This document shows positions 53,543-63,134 of a DNA stretch of 64,000 bases, piece by piece; within the stretch, counting starts at the first letter, position 1; every line of letters starts with the position of its first letter. Location of the stretch: the NCBI RefSeq assembly GCF_011516635.5, contig NZ_CP096255.1, forward strand, positions 9,497,501 through 9,561,500, in the 5' to 3' direction. The position numbers and the translations under genes were made by a program. The notes beneath the pieces are model-generated. The model was not told where the DNA came from, ran no database searches, and saw nothing but the letters and a program-made list of their open reading frames with translations. This stretch comes from Bradyrhizobium barranii subsp. apii (lineage in GTDB: Bacteria; Pseudomonadota; Alphaproteobacteria; Rhizobiales; Xanthobacteraceae).

Positions 53543-54772
53543 ATGCCAGAGACACTGATCAAGGTCGATCTCACCAAATCGGCTTACGATAATGACATGG
53601 TGCACAACCGCTGGCACCCCGACATCCCGATCGTGGCCTGGGTCAATCCCGGCGACGACTTCATCATCGAGACCTATGACTGGACCGGCGGCTTCATCAA
53701 GAACAACGATTCCGCCGACGACGTGCGCGACATCGATCTCTCGATCGTGCATTTCCTGTCCGGCCCGATCGGTGTCAAGGGCGCCGAGCCCGGTGATCTC
53801 CTCGTCGTCGATCTGCTCGACGTCGGCCCGATGAAGGAGAACCTGTGGGGCTTCAACGGCTTCTTCTCCAAACAGAACGGCGGCGGCTTCCTGACCGATC
53901 ATTTCCCGCTGGCGCAGAAGTCGATCTGGGACATCAAGGGTCTCTACACCTCGTCGCGTCACGTGCCCGGCGTCAACTTCGCCGGCCTGATCCATCCCGG
54001 CCTGATCGGCTGTCTGCCCGATCCGAAGATGCTGGAGACCTGGAACAAGCGTGAGGCCGAGCTGATCTCGACCAACCCGACCCGCGTGCCGGGCCTCGCC
54101 AATCCGCCATTCGCGCCGACCGCTCATGGCGGCCGCGCCAAGGGCGACGTCAAAGCCAAGATCGGCGCCGAAGGCGCGCGCACCGTGCCGCCGCGCGAAC
54201 ACGGCGGCAACTGCGACATCAAGGACCTCTCGCGCGGTTCGAAAATCTACTTCCCTGTCTACGTGCCGGGCGCCGGCCTCTCGATGGGTGACCTGCACTT
54301 CAGCCAGGGCGACGGCGAGATCACCTTCTGTGGCGCCATCGAGATGGCCGGCTGGCTGCATCTGAAGGTCGAGGTGATCAAGGACGGCATGGCGAAGTAC
54401 GGCATCAAGAACCCGATCTTCAAGCCGTCGCCGATCACGCCGAACTACAAGGACTATCTGATCTTCGAGGGCATCTCGGTCGACGAGCAGGGCAAGCAGC
54501 ACTATCTCGACGTCCACATCGCCTATCGCCAGGCCTGCCTCAACGCGATCGAGTATCTGAAGAAGTTCGGCTACTCCGGCGCCCAGGCCTATTCGATCCT
54601 CGGCACCGCGCCGTGCCAGGGCCACATCTCCGGCGTGGTCGACGTTCCCAATGCCTGCGCCACGCTATGGCTGCCGACCGAGATCTTCGACTTCGACGTG
54701 AAGCCGTCGGCGGCAGGACCCATCAAGCACATCACCGGCGATATCCAGATGCCGATCTCGCCGGACAAATAG
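53543..54772 (+). CDS. fmdA: Formamidase (FmdA/AmdA family)
   Basis: 409 residues covering the whole FmdA_AmdA family. Landmarks are the N-terminal NRWHPDIPIVAWVNPGDDF, HFLSGPIGVKGAEPGDLLVV, the central ENLWGFNGFFSK, and the metal-site-like region EHGGNCDIKDLSRGSKIYFP followed by SMGDLHFSQGDGEITFCGAI. It hydrolyses formamide (and more slowly acetamide) to ammonium and the acid in the cytoplasm. GGGGAG precedes the ATG. Its place right after the transporter genes links uptake to hydrolysis. Confidence 0.95.
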   Translation: MPETLIKVDLTKSAYDNDMVHNRWHPDIPIVAWVNPGDDFIIETYDWTGGFIKNNDSADDVRDIDLSIVHFLSGPIGVKGAEPGDLLVVDLLDVGPMKENLWGFNGFFSKQNGGGFLTDHFPLAQKSIWDIKGLYTSSRHVPGVNFAGLIHPGLIGCLPDPKMLETWNKREAELISTNPTRVPGLANPPFAPTAHGGRAKGDVKAKIGAEGARTVPPREHGGNCDIKDLSRGSKIYFPVYVPGAGLSMGDLHFSQGDGEITFCGAIEMAGWLHLKVEVIKDGMAKYGIKNPIFKPSPITPNYKDYLIFEGISVDEQGKQHYLDVHIAYRQACLNAIEYLKKFGYSGAQAYSILGTAPCQGHISGVVDVPNACATLWLPTEIFDFDVKPSAAGPIKHITGDIQMPISPDK

Positions 54773-54866
54773 TCTCCCTGCGCGACGGGATGCGGGACGG
54801 CGCGACTTTGCCGCCCCGCATCCGCCGCGGGAATTCTCTCACAGGCAACAGCGTAGGGATGATGCG

Positions 54867-55244
54867 ATGCCGGTCTATGAATATCTCTGTGACGATTGCG
54901 GGCCGTTCAAGGACCTGCGCCCGATGGCGGAATGCGATGATCCGCAAAGCTGTCCGCACTGCGAGACGATGGCGCCGCGGGTGATCCTGACCGCGCCGAA
55001 TTTCTTCTGCATGCCCGCGGAGAAGCGCAAGGCTCACGCCGTCAACGAGCGCAGCACGCATGCGCCGCAGACGCTCGCGCAATACAAGGCCTCGCACGGT
55101 CCCGGCTGCGGCTGCTGTTCGTCGGGCAAGACCGTGAAGGACAAGAGCTCGACGGACAAGACAAAGCCCGCGCGGCTGATGACCAAGACCAGGAGCGGCG
55201 CCAAGGGCTTTCCGACCGCGCGGCCCTGGATGATCAGCCACTGA
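54867..55244 (+). CDS. fmdB: FmdB-type zinc ribbon regulator
   Basis: 125 residues. The N-terminal FmdB zinc ribbon is MPVYEYLCDDCGPFKDLRPM then a CPHC pair. A basic, Cys-containing middle (GPGCGCCSSGK) and a conserved end (FPTARPWMISH) follow. FmdB proteins are proposed regulators of formamidase operons. The last 23 bp of this gene before the stop recur at 56400-56422, after amiE. Confidence 0.9.
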   Translation: MPVYEYLCDDCGPFKDLRPMAECDDPQSCPHCETMAPRVILTAPNFFCMPAEKRKAHAVNERSTHAPQTLAQYKASHGPGCGCCSSGKTVKDKSSTDKTKPARLMTKTRSGAKGFPTARPWMISH

Positions 55245-55299
55245 CTCAGTCGCTTGATCGGTCGAAACCTCAAACAAATAAAAGTCAGGAGCGCTCAAC

Positions 55300-56340
55300 A
55301 TGCTTCACGGTGACATTTCCAGCAGCAACGACACCGTCGGCGTCGCGGTGGTCAACTACAAGATGCCCCGCCTGCACACCAAGGCCGAGGTGCTCGACAA
55401 CGCGCGCAAGATCGCGGACATGCTGGTGGGCATGAAGGCCGGCCTGCCCGGCATGGACCTGGTGATCTTCCCGGAATACTCGACCCAGGGCATCATGTAC
55501 GACTCCAAGGAGATGTACGAGACGGCCTCGGCGGTGCCCGGTGAAGAGACCGCGATCTTCGCGGAGGCCTGCCGCAAGGCCAAGGTCTGGGGCGTGTTCT
55601 CGCTGACCGGTGAACGCCACGAGGAGCATCCGCACAAGGCGCCCTACAACACCTTGATCCTGATGAACGACAAGGGTGAGATCGTCCAGAAGTACCGCAA
55701 GATCATGCCATGGGTGCCGATCGAGGGCTGGTATCCCGGCAATTGCACCTATGTCTCCGACGGCCCGAAAGGGATGAAGGTCAGCCTGATCATCTGCGAC
55801 GACGGCAATTTTCCGGAGATCTGGCGCGACTGCGCCATGAAGGGCGCCGAGCTGATCGTGCGCTGCCAGGGCTACATGTATCCGGCCAAGGAGCAGCAGG
55901 TCATGATCTCCAAGGCGATGGCGTGGGCCAACAACGTCTATGTCGCCGTCGCCAACGCCGCCGGATTCGACGGCGTCTATTCCTATTTCGGTCACTCCGC
56001 GATCATCGGCTTCGACGGCCGGACGCTCGGCGAGTGCGGCGAGGAGGACTACGGCATCCAATATGCCCAGCTGTCGAAACATCTGATCCGCGATGCGCGC
56101 CGCAACGGCCAGTCGCAGAACCATCTCTACAAGCTGGTCCACCGCGGCTACACCGGCATGATCAATTCCGGCGAAAGCCCGCGCGGCGTGGCGGCCTGCC
56201 CCTATGATTTCTACAAGAACTGGATCGCCGATCCGGAAGGGACGCGGGACATGGTCGAGGCGATGACCCGCTCGACGCCGGGGACGGAGGAATGTCCGAT
56301 CGACGGCATCCCGAATGGGTCGGCGGCGAGCAATTACTGA
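55300..56340 (+). CDS. amiE: Aliphatic amidase
   Basis: 346 residues, the same length as well-known AmiE enzymes. The nitrilase-superfamily triad is at the standard positions: Glu59 (FPEYSTQG), Lys134 (KYRKIMPW) and Cys166 (LIICDDGNFPE). It hydrolyses short aliphatic amides such as acetamide and propionamide to ammonium and acid. Frame and motifs are intact. As the last gene of the cluster it extends the substrate range beyond the formamide handled by FmdA. Confidence 0.96.
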   Translation: MLHGDISSSNDTVGVAVVNYKMPRLHTKAEVLDNARKIADMLVGMKAGLPGMDLVIFPEYSTQGIMYDSKEMYETASAVPGEETAIFAEACRKAKVWGVFSLTGERHEEHPHKAPYNTLILMNDKGEIVQKYRKIMPWVPIEGWYPGNCTYVSDGPKGMKVSLIICDDGNFPEIWRDCAMKGAELIVRCQGYMYPAKEQQVMISKAMAWANNVYVAVANAAGFDGVYSYFGHSAIIGFDGRTLGECGEEDYGIQYAQLSKHLIRDARRNGQSQNHLYKLVHRGYTGMINSGESPRGVAACPYDFYKNWIADPEGTRDMVEAMTRSTPGTEECPIDGIPNGSAASNY

Positions 56341-56649
56341 GCTATTGCGGACGGCGCGCTTGCCATTCATGCGAATGCGCCGAGGAATGGGGGCACGGGG
56401 CGCGGCCCTGGATGATCAGCCAAGATGTGAACAGCTGTACATGGAACGGACATTCTGACGCATGGGCGCATGCGCGGGGTAGGAATTGAGCCCGGCAAAA
56501 CCGTGGCTCGGTTGCAACATGAGTTGTTGAATCTGCCCAAGTTGCGGTCCCGTTGGCTGATTCTCGAGGAACCGTAGTTCTACCGGCCAGCCTCATGGCC
56601 TAAGTTCCTCGCGGCGCCGCTGGGGAGCGCCGCGGGTGAGGGGAAGAGC
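56341..56649. other. Intergenic region with an fmdB 3'-end duplicate
   Basis: About 310 bases. Positions 56400-56422 repeat 23 bases of the fmdB 3' end (55218-55240) and can be read as ARPWMIS in one frame. This suggests an old duplication or a lost second fmdB-like gene. The rest holds the control region of the autotransporter gene; no further gene is evident. Confidence 0.5.
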
Positions 56650-59600
56650 GTGGGGGCTTGGTTGCCATCGAGCGGGCGGGGTTGCTCGCGTCGTGCCACC
56701 GCTGTTCGCGCGGCATTCTGGATCGGCCTCGCCTTGAGCGCGGCGGCGGCGGCGAGCCCCGCAGCAGCGCAGCAAATCTTCAACGGGTCGCAGACCACGC
56801 CGAACGGCGCCGTCAACGGCGGAGGCGGCGTCTGGGACGCCACCACCACGAATTGGACGGACGTCTTCGGTTCGACCAGCACTGCTTACGATCCCTCGTC
56901 AGTCGGCACGGTGTTCGGCTACTCGGGAGTCTCGACGCCGGCAAGCGGTGGCACGGTGACGGTTACGCCAGGCGGCGTGCAGCTCACCAGCCTCGTGGGC
57001 TTCGACCTCACCGGCGACGGTTCTGTCTACACCATTCAGGGCGGCGATCTCAGGCTAGCCTCCGGGGGGACGACGTTCTTCACCAACGATGTCACCGGCA
57101 CGACAGACCCATCGGCCGTCATCGCCTCGCGCATCACCGGCAGTGGTGGCATCTCCGTGCAGGGACCCGGCATCCTGGCGCTGCTCGGCGCCAACACCTA
57201 TACCGGCGACACTTTCATCTGTTCGTGCGCAGCGCTGCAACTCGGTGACGCCACCCACACCGCGAGCATCATTGGCGCCGTCAACAACGAGGGCCTCTTC
57301 AATATCGTCAATGCCGATACGTCGGGAATTACATCGCTCCTGAACGCTGTCTCCGGCACGACGATGTTCCTCAACGCGACCTCCGCCAGCTCTATGGTGA
57401 TCACCAATAACGGCCAGCTGCTGTTCGGTGATCCGTTGGGGAGCGGGACCGACACTGCCACCGCCGGCCGGGCGACCATCACCAATGATGGGGGCTTGAT
57501 CGGCTTCTTTGGCCGAACCAATGCTGGCTCCGCCACCATCACCAACCAGAACGGCGGCATCACCGCGTTCATCGATCAAGCCTCGGCCGGCTCAGCGACC
57601 ATCGTCAACAAAGATTTTGGCGGCACCACGTTTGGCGCGTTTGGCGGAAGCACCGCGACCGCCGAAAACGCAACAATTATCAACGAGGCCGACGGCCAGA
57701 CCGCTTTCGGCTCGTTCACGACCGCGGGCAACGCCACGATCATCACCAAGGATGGCGGCGAGACCAAGTTCGCCGACAATTCCACTGGCGGCAACGCACG
57801 CTTCATCACCACAGGGACAGGCATCGTCGATTTCGGGGGCGGTACCGGCCCGGCCGGCGATGGCCGCATTACCGCCGGTTCGATCGAAGGCAGCGGCACC
57901 TATTATATTGGTGGCGGCAACACACTCGTCGTTGGCGGTAACAATTTGTCGACGGAGGTCAGTGGTGTCATCGGCGACTATGATCCCTGCGGTTGCGGCG
58001 CAATCGGCTCCGGCTCGCTGGAAAAGGTCGGCAGCGGAACGCTGATCCTCTCCGGCACAAACACTTACACCGGTACGACGAAGGTGAATGGCGGCATCCT
58101 GCGGGTTGATGGCGACATCTCGCAATCGAGCCTGACCACCGTGAATGCCGGCGGTGCGTTGTTCGGCGCCGGGATTGTCGGCAACACCGTTATCGCCACC
58201 GGTGGCATCTATGCGCCCGGCGACGGCGGCCCGGGCTCAAGCATGCAGGTCCAGGGCGATCTCACCTTGCAGCCCGGTTCGGTCTATGTTGTGCAGGCCG
58301 GTAGTGGATTCAGCACGAGCCATGCGCTCGTCAGCGGCAACGTCACGCTGGACGGGACCGTGGGTGTCGCGCTGTATCCCGGCAGCAAGATAATGCAGCA
58401 CTACTCGATCATGCAGTTTTTCGGCAGCGCCACCGGTAATTTCGCCGGCGTTGCCGCGCCGGGTGGCCTAGTCGGCACCACGACGGTCGGGTCAAACGAA
58501 GTGCTCCTCGATTTCACGCTGAACTATGGCGCGAAATACGCGCTCAACATCAACCAGCAGAACGTCGCCACGACGCTTCAGAATTTCTTCAACGCCAATG
58601 GCTTCCTTCAAGCCGAATTCGCGGGCCTCGGCCCCAACGGCCTCACCCAGGCCTCCGGCGAACCGGCAACGGGTTCGCAGCAGACGACCTTCAATGCGAT
58701 GAACCTGTTCCTTGGCCTCTTGACCGATGTGTTCGGCTCGGGACGCAGCGGCACATCAGGTGCGACGCCCTATGCCGACGAGCCGGGCGCGAATGCCTAT
58801 GCCGCGACCGGCAAGGGCGGGCGTGACAAGAACGCGCGCGACGCCTTCGCCTCGATCTACCGCAAGGCACCGGCCGCAACCTTCGAGCAGCGCTGGGATG
58901 TGTGGGCGGCCGGCTATGGCGGCTCGCAGACCACCGACGGCAATGTCGGTCTCGGTTCGAACAACACCACCAGCAGCGTCTATGGCACCGCCGTCGGCCT
59001 CGACTATCGCTTCTCGCCGTCGACGATCGCCGGCTTTGCGCTTGCCGGCGGTGGGACCGGCTTCAACGTCAACGGGCTCGGCTGGGGCCGCTCCGACCTG
59101 TTCCAGGCCGGCGCCTTCGTTCGTCACACGGCAGGACCTGCCTACATCACCGCTGCGCTGGCCTATGGCTGGCAGGACGTCACGACCAACCGCATCGTCA
59201 CGGCCGCCGGCGTCGATCAGCTGCGGGCGCAGTTCAACGCCAACGCGCTCTCGGGCCGTGTCGAGGGCGGTTACCGCTACGCTACGCAGTGGATCGGCCT
59301 CACGCCCTATGCGGCGGCCCAGGCCACCATGTTCAGCCTTCCGAACTATTCGGAGTTCGCGGTGGTCGGCAACAGCACCTTCGCGCTCAACTACGCCGCC
59401 AAGGACGTGACCAGCACCCGTACCGAGCTCGGCCTGCGCGCCGACAAATCATTCGCCGCGGCCGGTGGCCTGATGACCCTGCGCGGCCGCGTCGCCTGGG
59501 CGCATGATTACAATCCGGACCGCACCGTCGGCGCGGTGTTCCAGACCCTGCCGGGCTCGGCCTTCGTCGTGAACGGTGCAGCGCTGGCGCGCGATTCCGC

Positions 59601-59727
59601 GCTGACCACGGCGGCGGTGCAGATGAACTGGATGAACGGCTGGTCTGCGTCGGCGACCTTCGAGGGCGAGTTCTCGAACGTCACCCGCTCCTACGCCGGC
59701 AAGGGCGTCGTGCGCTACGCGTGGTAG
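56650..59727 (+). CDS. Autotransporter with beta-strand repeats
   Basis: 1025 residues, a type V secretion protein. A signal peptide ends near residue 41 (ASPAAAQQ). The passenger contains six tandem repeats of about 20-25 residues (274-396) starting ATITN or a variant, then autotransporter-associated beta-strand repeats (SGTLILSGTNTYTGTTKVNG). The last 270 residues form the outer-membrane barrel (AAGYGGSQTTDGNVGLGSNN onward) and end in Trp, as is usual. The start is a GTG with GAGGGGAAG upstream. The passenger is probably surface-exposed and adhesive; no protease motif was seen. Confidence 0.9.
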   Translation: MGAWLPSSGRGCSRRATAVRAAFWIGLALSAAAAASPAAAQQIFNGSQTTPNGAVNGGGGVWDATTTNWTDVFGSTSTAYDPSSVGTVFGYSGVSTPASGGTVTVTPGGVQLTSLVGFDLTGDGSVYTIQGGDLRLASGGTTFFTNDVTGTTDPSAVIASRITGSGGISVQGPGILALLGANTYTGDTFICSCAALQLGDATHTASIIGAVNNEGLFNIVNADTSGITSLLNAVSGTTMFLNATSASSMVITNNGQLLFGDPLGSGTDTATAGRATITNDGGLIGFFGRTNAGSATITNQNGGITAFIDQASAGSATIVNKDFGGTTFGAFGGSTATAENATIINEADGQTAFGSFTTAGNATIITKDGGETKFADNSTGGNARFITTGTGIVDFGGGTGPAGDGRITAGSIEGSGTYYIGGGNTLVVGGNNLSTEVSGVIGDYDPCGCGAIGSGSLEKVGSGTLILSGTNTYTGTTKVNGGILRVDGDISQSSLTTVNAGGALFGAGIVGNTVIATGGIYAPGDGGPGSSMQVQGDLTLQPGSVYVVQAGSGFSTSHALVSGNVTLDGTVGVALYPGSKIMQHYSIMQFFGSATGNFAGVAAPGGLVGTTTVGSNEVLLDFTLNYGAKYALNINQQNVATTLQNFFNANGFLQAEFAGLGPNGLTQASGEPATGSQQTTFNAMNLFLGLLTDVFGSGRSGTSGATPYADEPGANAYAATGKGGRDKNARDAFASIYRKAPAATFEQRWDVWAAGYGGSQTTDGNVGLGSNNTTSSVYGTAVGLDYRFSPSTIAGFALAGGGTGFNVNGLGWGRSDLFQAGAFVRHTAGPAYITAALAYGWQDVTTNRIVTAAGVDQLRAQFNANALSGRVEGGYRYATQWIGLTPYAAAQATMFSLPNYSEFAVVGNSTFALNYAAKDVTSTRTELGLRADKSFAAAGGLMTLRGRVAWAHDYNPDRTVGAVFQTLPGSAFVVNGAALARDSALTTAAVQMNWMNGWSASATFEGEFSNVTRSYAGKGVVRYAW

Positions 59728-59730
59728 GCT

Positions 59731-60561
59731 CTACTGCTTCTTCTGCGGAGGCTTGTGCGGCGGGCGCGGGGCGGCGGCGGGCGAGGGTGTGCCAGCCATC
59801 TTGCTGGCGGCTTCGCTGACGTCGAGCAGCGAGCGGCGGATGTCCTCGACGTAAGCAGCCGACTTCTTCTTCATGGCATCGGCGAGCTCGTGCAGTCCCC
59901 TGATCTTCTCGAACAGCTCGTCGGCCTTGCCGTCGACGAAGCCGGGGACCACGCCTTCGATCTTGGTGACCGCCTTGTCGAAGCCTGCGAAGGCGCTGTC
60001 GACCTTGGCCATGACGGAGTCGATTTCGCCGCCCTTGCTTCTGAGATCGGCGGTGTAGTTCTCGAACGTGCGCAGGCCGTCCTTGATCGCAGGGGCATTG
60101 CTGACGATCGTGCGATCGACGCTGTGCAGGGTGTCGACGATGGATTCGGCGTCGCTGAGATCGGCGATCAGCATAGGGACGCCGTCCGTATCCAGCGGTA
60201 CCGGCGGCGCGGAGGGCGCGCCGCCGATCAACGAGATCGCGGCAACGCCGGTGAGACCCAGGAACTCGATGCCCGCAACCGTGTCCTTGCGGATCGGCGC
60301 GCTGTTGTCGAGCATCACCAGCGCCACGATCTTGCGCGGATTATCCAACTTGATCGACAGGATCTGGCCCGCGGGAACACCGTCGAAATTGACCGGCCCG
60401 CCGCGGCGCAGGCCGCTGGCGGAGCCGCCCTCGAACACCACGCGCAACTGGCTCCGGCTCTGGGCGGTGCGCCATTTCTGCACGCCGAGCACGCCGCCGA
60501 ACGCCACGGCGATGACCGCCAGCGTCGCCGTTCCGATTACGAGGTTGCTCGCGCGTGCCAT
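59731..60561 (-). CDS. MCE/MlaD family lipid-transport protein
   Basis: 276 residues: an N-terminal membrane anchor (LVIGTATLAVIAVAFGGVLG), one MCE domain (LRVVFEGGSASGLRRGGPVN, VPAGQILSIKL, FLGLTGVAAISLIGG) and a helical C-terminal part ending in a Pro/Lys-rich tail. MlaD-type proteins form periplasmic hexamers that carry phospholipids. No ABC permease or ATPase partner is adjacent, so it may act with a transporter encoded elsewhere. The ATG at 60561 is chosen because it places the anchor at the N-terminus. Confidence 0.87.
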   Translation of the reverse strand: MARASNLVIGTATLAVIAVAFGGVLGVQKWRTAQSRSQLRVVFEGGSASGLRRGGPVNFDGVPAGQILSIKLDNPRKIVALVMLDNSAPIRKDTVAGIEFLGLTGVAAISLIGGAPSAPPVPLDTDGVPMLIADLSDAESIVDTLHSVDRTIVSNAPAIKDGLRTFENYTADLRSKGGEIDSVMAKVDSAFAGFDKAVTKIEGVVPGFVDGKADELFEKIRGLHELADAMKKKSAAYVEDIRRSLLDVSEAASKMAGTPSPAAAPRPPHKPPQKKQ

Positions 60562-60705
60562 GCAGGGCGATTTTACGGCCAAAGCGGGATGGTTGGAAGG
60601 ACGATGCTGCGGCCGCAATACTAGAGCGGGCGGGTTAACGACTTGTCCGCCGTAGCTCGAAGAGCGAAGGCGGAAGCGTAACCCGCCAATCCGCCTTACG
60701 CGACA

Positions 60706-62925
60706 TCAATGCCCGGCCGCGCGTTTTGCCGCAGCATTGTTCAATACGATCAGGGCGTCGACGGCGACGCCCGTTTTGGTGTTGATCAGGAACGGGTTGA
60801 CGTCGATCGAAGCGATCCGGTCGCCGGCATCTGCGATCAAATTGGACAGGCCGACCAGCGCTTTCACCGCGGAGGCCTCGTGCAAGGCCGGCTTGCCGCG
60901 ATAGCCGCGCATCTTGATGCCGGCCTTGGTGCGGCCGATCAGGAGCCGGGCCTCGGCCTCGTCGAGCGGTGCGCCGGCGAGTGCGACGTCCTTCATCAGC
61001 TCGATGTCGATGCCGCCGGTGCCGAACAGCACGACCGGGCCCATCTCGGCATCGAGCGAGGCGCCGACCACGAGCTCGAGATCGGCCTTGACCTGCTGCG
61101 CGATCAGGATGCCGTCGAGCTTCGGCTTGCCCTTCAGCTTCGCCACCCGCGCGGTGATGTCGGCGAATGCCTTCTTCACCTCCGCTGCGCTGGCGAGGTT
61201 CAGCACCACGCCGCCGATGTCGGATTTGTGCAGGATCTCGGCGCTGACGACTTTTGCAACGACCGGGAAACCGATCTGCTTCGCGATCTTCGCGGCGTCC
61301 GTCGCCGTCTGTGCGATCGCCTCCTTCGAGGTCGGGATGCCATAGGCCTTCAGCAGCTTCTTCGAGGCGACCTCGTCGAGCGCGGCACCGCTCGCCGATT
61401 TCAGAGCCTTCTCCAGCACGGCGCGGGCGGCAAGCTTCGAGCTCGAGGCGATGTCGGGCACTGCCTTGCGCAGCTTCGCATAGTCGAGCAGCGACTTGAT
61501 CGCGGTCACCGCGCGGTCCATGCCCTGCATGACCGCGAGATGCGGCAGCGATTTGCGCAAGCCTTTGGTGAATTCGGTGAAGCCGACCGACATCGCGCTG
61601 ATGTAGATCACCGGCTTGCCGGCCCGGCTCGCCATCCCATCGACGATGCGCAGATTGCGCTCGCGCAACTCGTGCGGCGCCTTGGGCAGTTCGGCATCGA
61701 TGATGACGATGTCGATATCGGGGTCGTCGATCATCAGCTCGATCGACTTCATGTAGACGGAGGGATCGACCACCGCGGCAAAGCCGGCATCGAGCGGATT
61801 GCCCACGATCGAGCCCGGCCCAAGCATCTTCGCCAGTTCGGAGCCGACGTGCGGGCTCAGCGGCGCAAAGTTCAGGCCTTCGGCATAGAAGGCGTCAAGC
61901 AGCACGCCACGCTTGCCGCCTGATAGTGTGACCGCGGCGAGCCGGTCGCCCTTGGGCACGGCCGCGTGAACGAAGCATTCGGTGGTCTCGATCAGTTCGT
62001 CGAGTCCGCCAACCCGGATCACGCCTTCACGGGTCGCGATGGCGTCGAACGTCTCGATTGAGCCCGCGAGCGCACCGGTATGCGCCATCGCCGCCGCGCG
62101 GCCGCCCTCGGACGAACCGAGCTTGAGCGCGATCACCGGCTTGCTTGCGGCGCGCGCGGCCTTGCAGGCGTCGCGAAACGCCTTCGTGTTGCGCACGCCT
62201 TCGAGGTAGACCACGATCACCTTGATGCTCGGATCCTCGGCGAAATAGCGCATCAGGTCCGGCGTCTCGAGCCCGGCCTCGTTGCCGGTCGTCACCATGT
62301 AGCCGACCCCGACGCCGCGATCGTCCAGCGCCTGCCGGATCGCCATCACGATGGCGCCGGATTGCCCGGCGATCGCCACCGCACCCTGTTCCATGGTGAC
62401 GACGCGGTCGTCGATATTGGTGAAGAGCTTTTCGCCCGCGCTCAGATTGCCGAGGCAGTTCGGGCCGGTGACGGCGAGCCCCGTTTCGCGTATCGCGGCT
62501 TGCAATTCGGCAGCGAGCTTCTGGCTCTCCTCATCCTGCAACTCGCTGAAGCCCGAGGTGACGATGGTGGCCGAGCGCGCGCCGGCCGCGGCGGCGTCGC
62601 GGATCACCTGCACGGCAAAGCGCGCGGGCACCAGCACCAGCACGTGATCGGGCTTTTCCGGGAGGCTCGCGAAATCCTTGTAGCAGGGCACGCCCCAGAC
62701 GGTGTCGCGCTTGGCGTTGACCGGATAGAGCCCGCCCTCGTAGCCGTACTTGACGAGGTTGTTCCAGATGCGCTCGGCATAATTGCCGGGCTTGTCGGTC
62801 GCGCCCACCAGCACGATGTTGTGCGGGTGCAGCATGGCGTGGATGCCCTTGACGACATCGCTGGCATCGGGCGCTGAAGACCATGGACGCGGAGAAATAG
62901 ACGCAGCAGGTACCTGGGCTTCCAT
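60706..62925 (-). CDS. ADP-forming-type acyl-CoA synthetase (acetate--CoA ligase family)
   Basis: 739 residues. CoA-binding domain (about 30-155: VLVGATDKPGNYAERIWNNL, YPVNAKRDTVWGVPCYKDFA), succinyl-CoA-ligase-like domain (about 160-470, including AAMAHTGALAGS with a candidate phospho-His) and a C-terminal ATP-grasp domain (about 520-739: KLLKAYGIPTSKEAIAQ, FPVVAKVVSAEILHKSDIGG). It would form acyl-CoA from an acid and CoA using ATP. No acetyltransferase domain is attached. AGAGG precedes the ATG. The substrate is unknown. Confidence 0.9.
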   Translation of the reverse strand: MEAQVPAASISPRPWSSAPDASDVVKGIHAMLHPHNIVLVGATDKPGNYAERIWNNLVKYGYEGGLYPVNAKRDTVWGVPCYKDFASLPEKPDHVLVLVPARFAVQVIRDAAAAGARSATIVTSGFSELQDEESQKLAAELQAAIRETGLAVTGPNCLGNLSAGEKLFTNIDDRVVTMEQGAVAIAGQSGAIVMAIRQALDDRGVGVGYMVTTGNEAGLETPDLMRYFAEDPSIKVIVVYLEGVRNTKAFRDACKAARAASKPVIALKLGSSEGGRAAAMAHTGALAGSIETFDAIATREGVIRVGGLDELIETTECFVHAAVPKGDRLAAVTLSGGKRGVLLDAFYAEGLNFAPLSPHVGSELAKMLGPGSIVGNPLDAGFAAVVDPSVYMKSIELMIDDPDIDIVIIDAELPKAPHELRERNLRIVDGMASRAGKPVIYISAMSVGFTEFTKGLRKSLPHLAVMQGMDRAVTAIKSLLDYAKLRKAVPDIASSSKLAARAVLEKALKSASGAALDEVASKKLLKAYGIPTSKEAIAQTATDAAKIAKQIGFPVVAKVVSAEILHKSDIGGVVLNLASAAEVKKAFADITARVAKLKGKPKLDGILIAQQVKADLELVVGASLDAEMGPVVLFGTGGIDIELMKDVALAGAPLDEAEARLLIGRTKAGIKMRGYRGKPALHEASAVKALVGLSNLIADAGDRIASIDVNPFLINTKTGVAVDALIVLNNAAAKRAAGH

Positions 62926-63134
62926 GGCGCTTTACCTCTTGTTGCAGCGCCCTGTCTTGCGCCGGCGTCTGGTGGGGCTGATCGTGATGGCTCCATGCCG
63001 CGTGGCGGAATGGTGCGTGCTTCGCGACAAGGCTAGCATCACCAGACTTTTGGCGAAAGTGCGAACGATCGGACGACGTGCCACGACTGCGTGACGCGCA
63101 TTCTTTCAAATGGTGATCACGCCTCTGCTATCGT

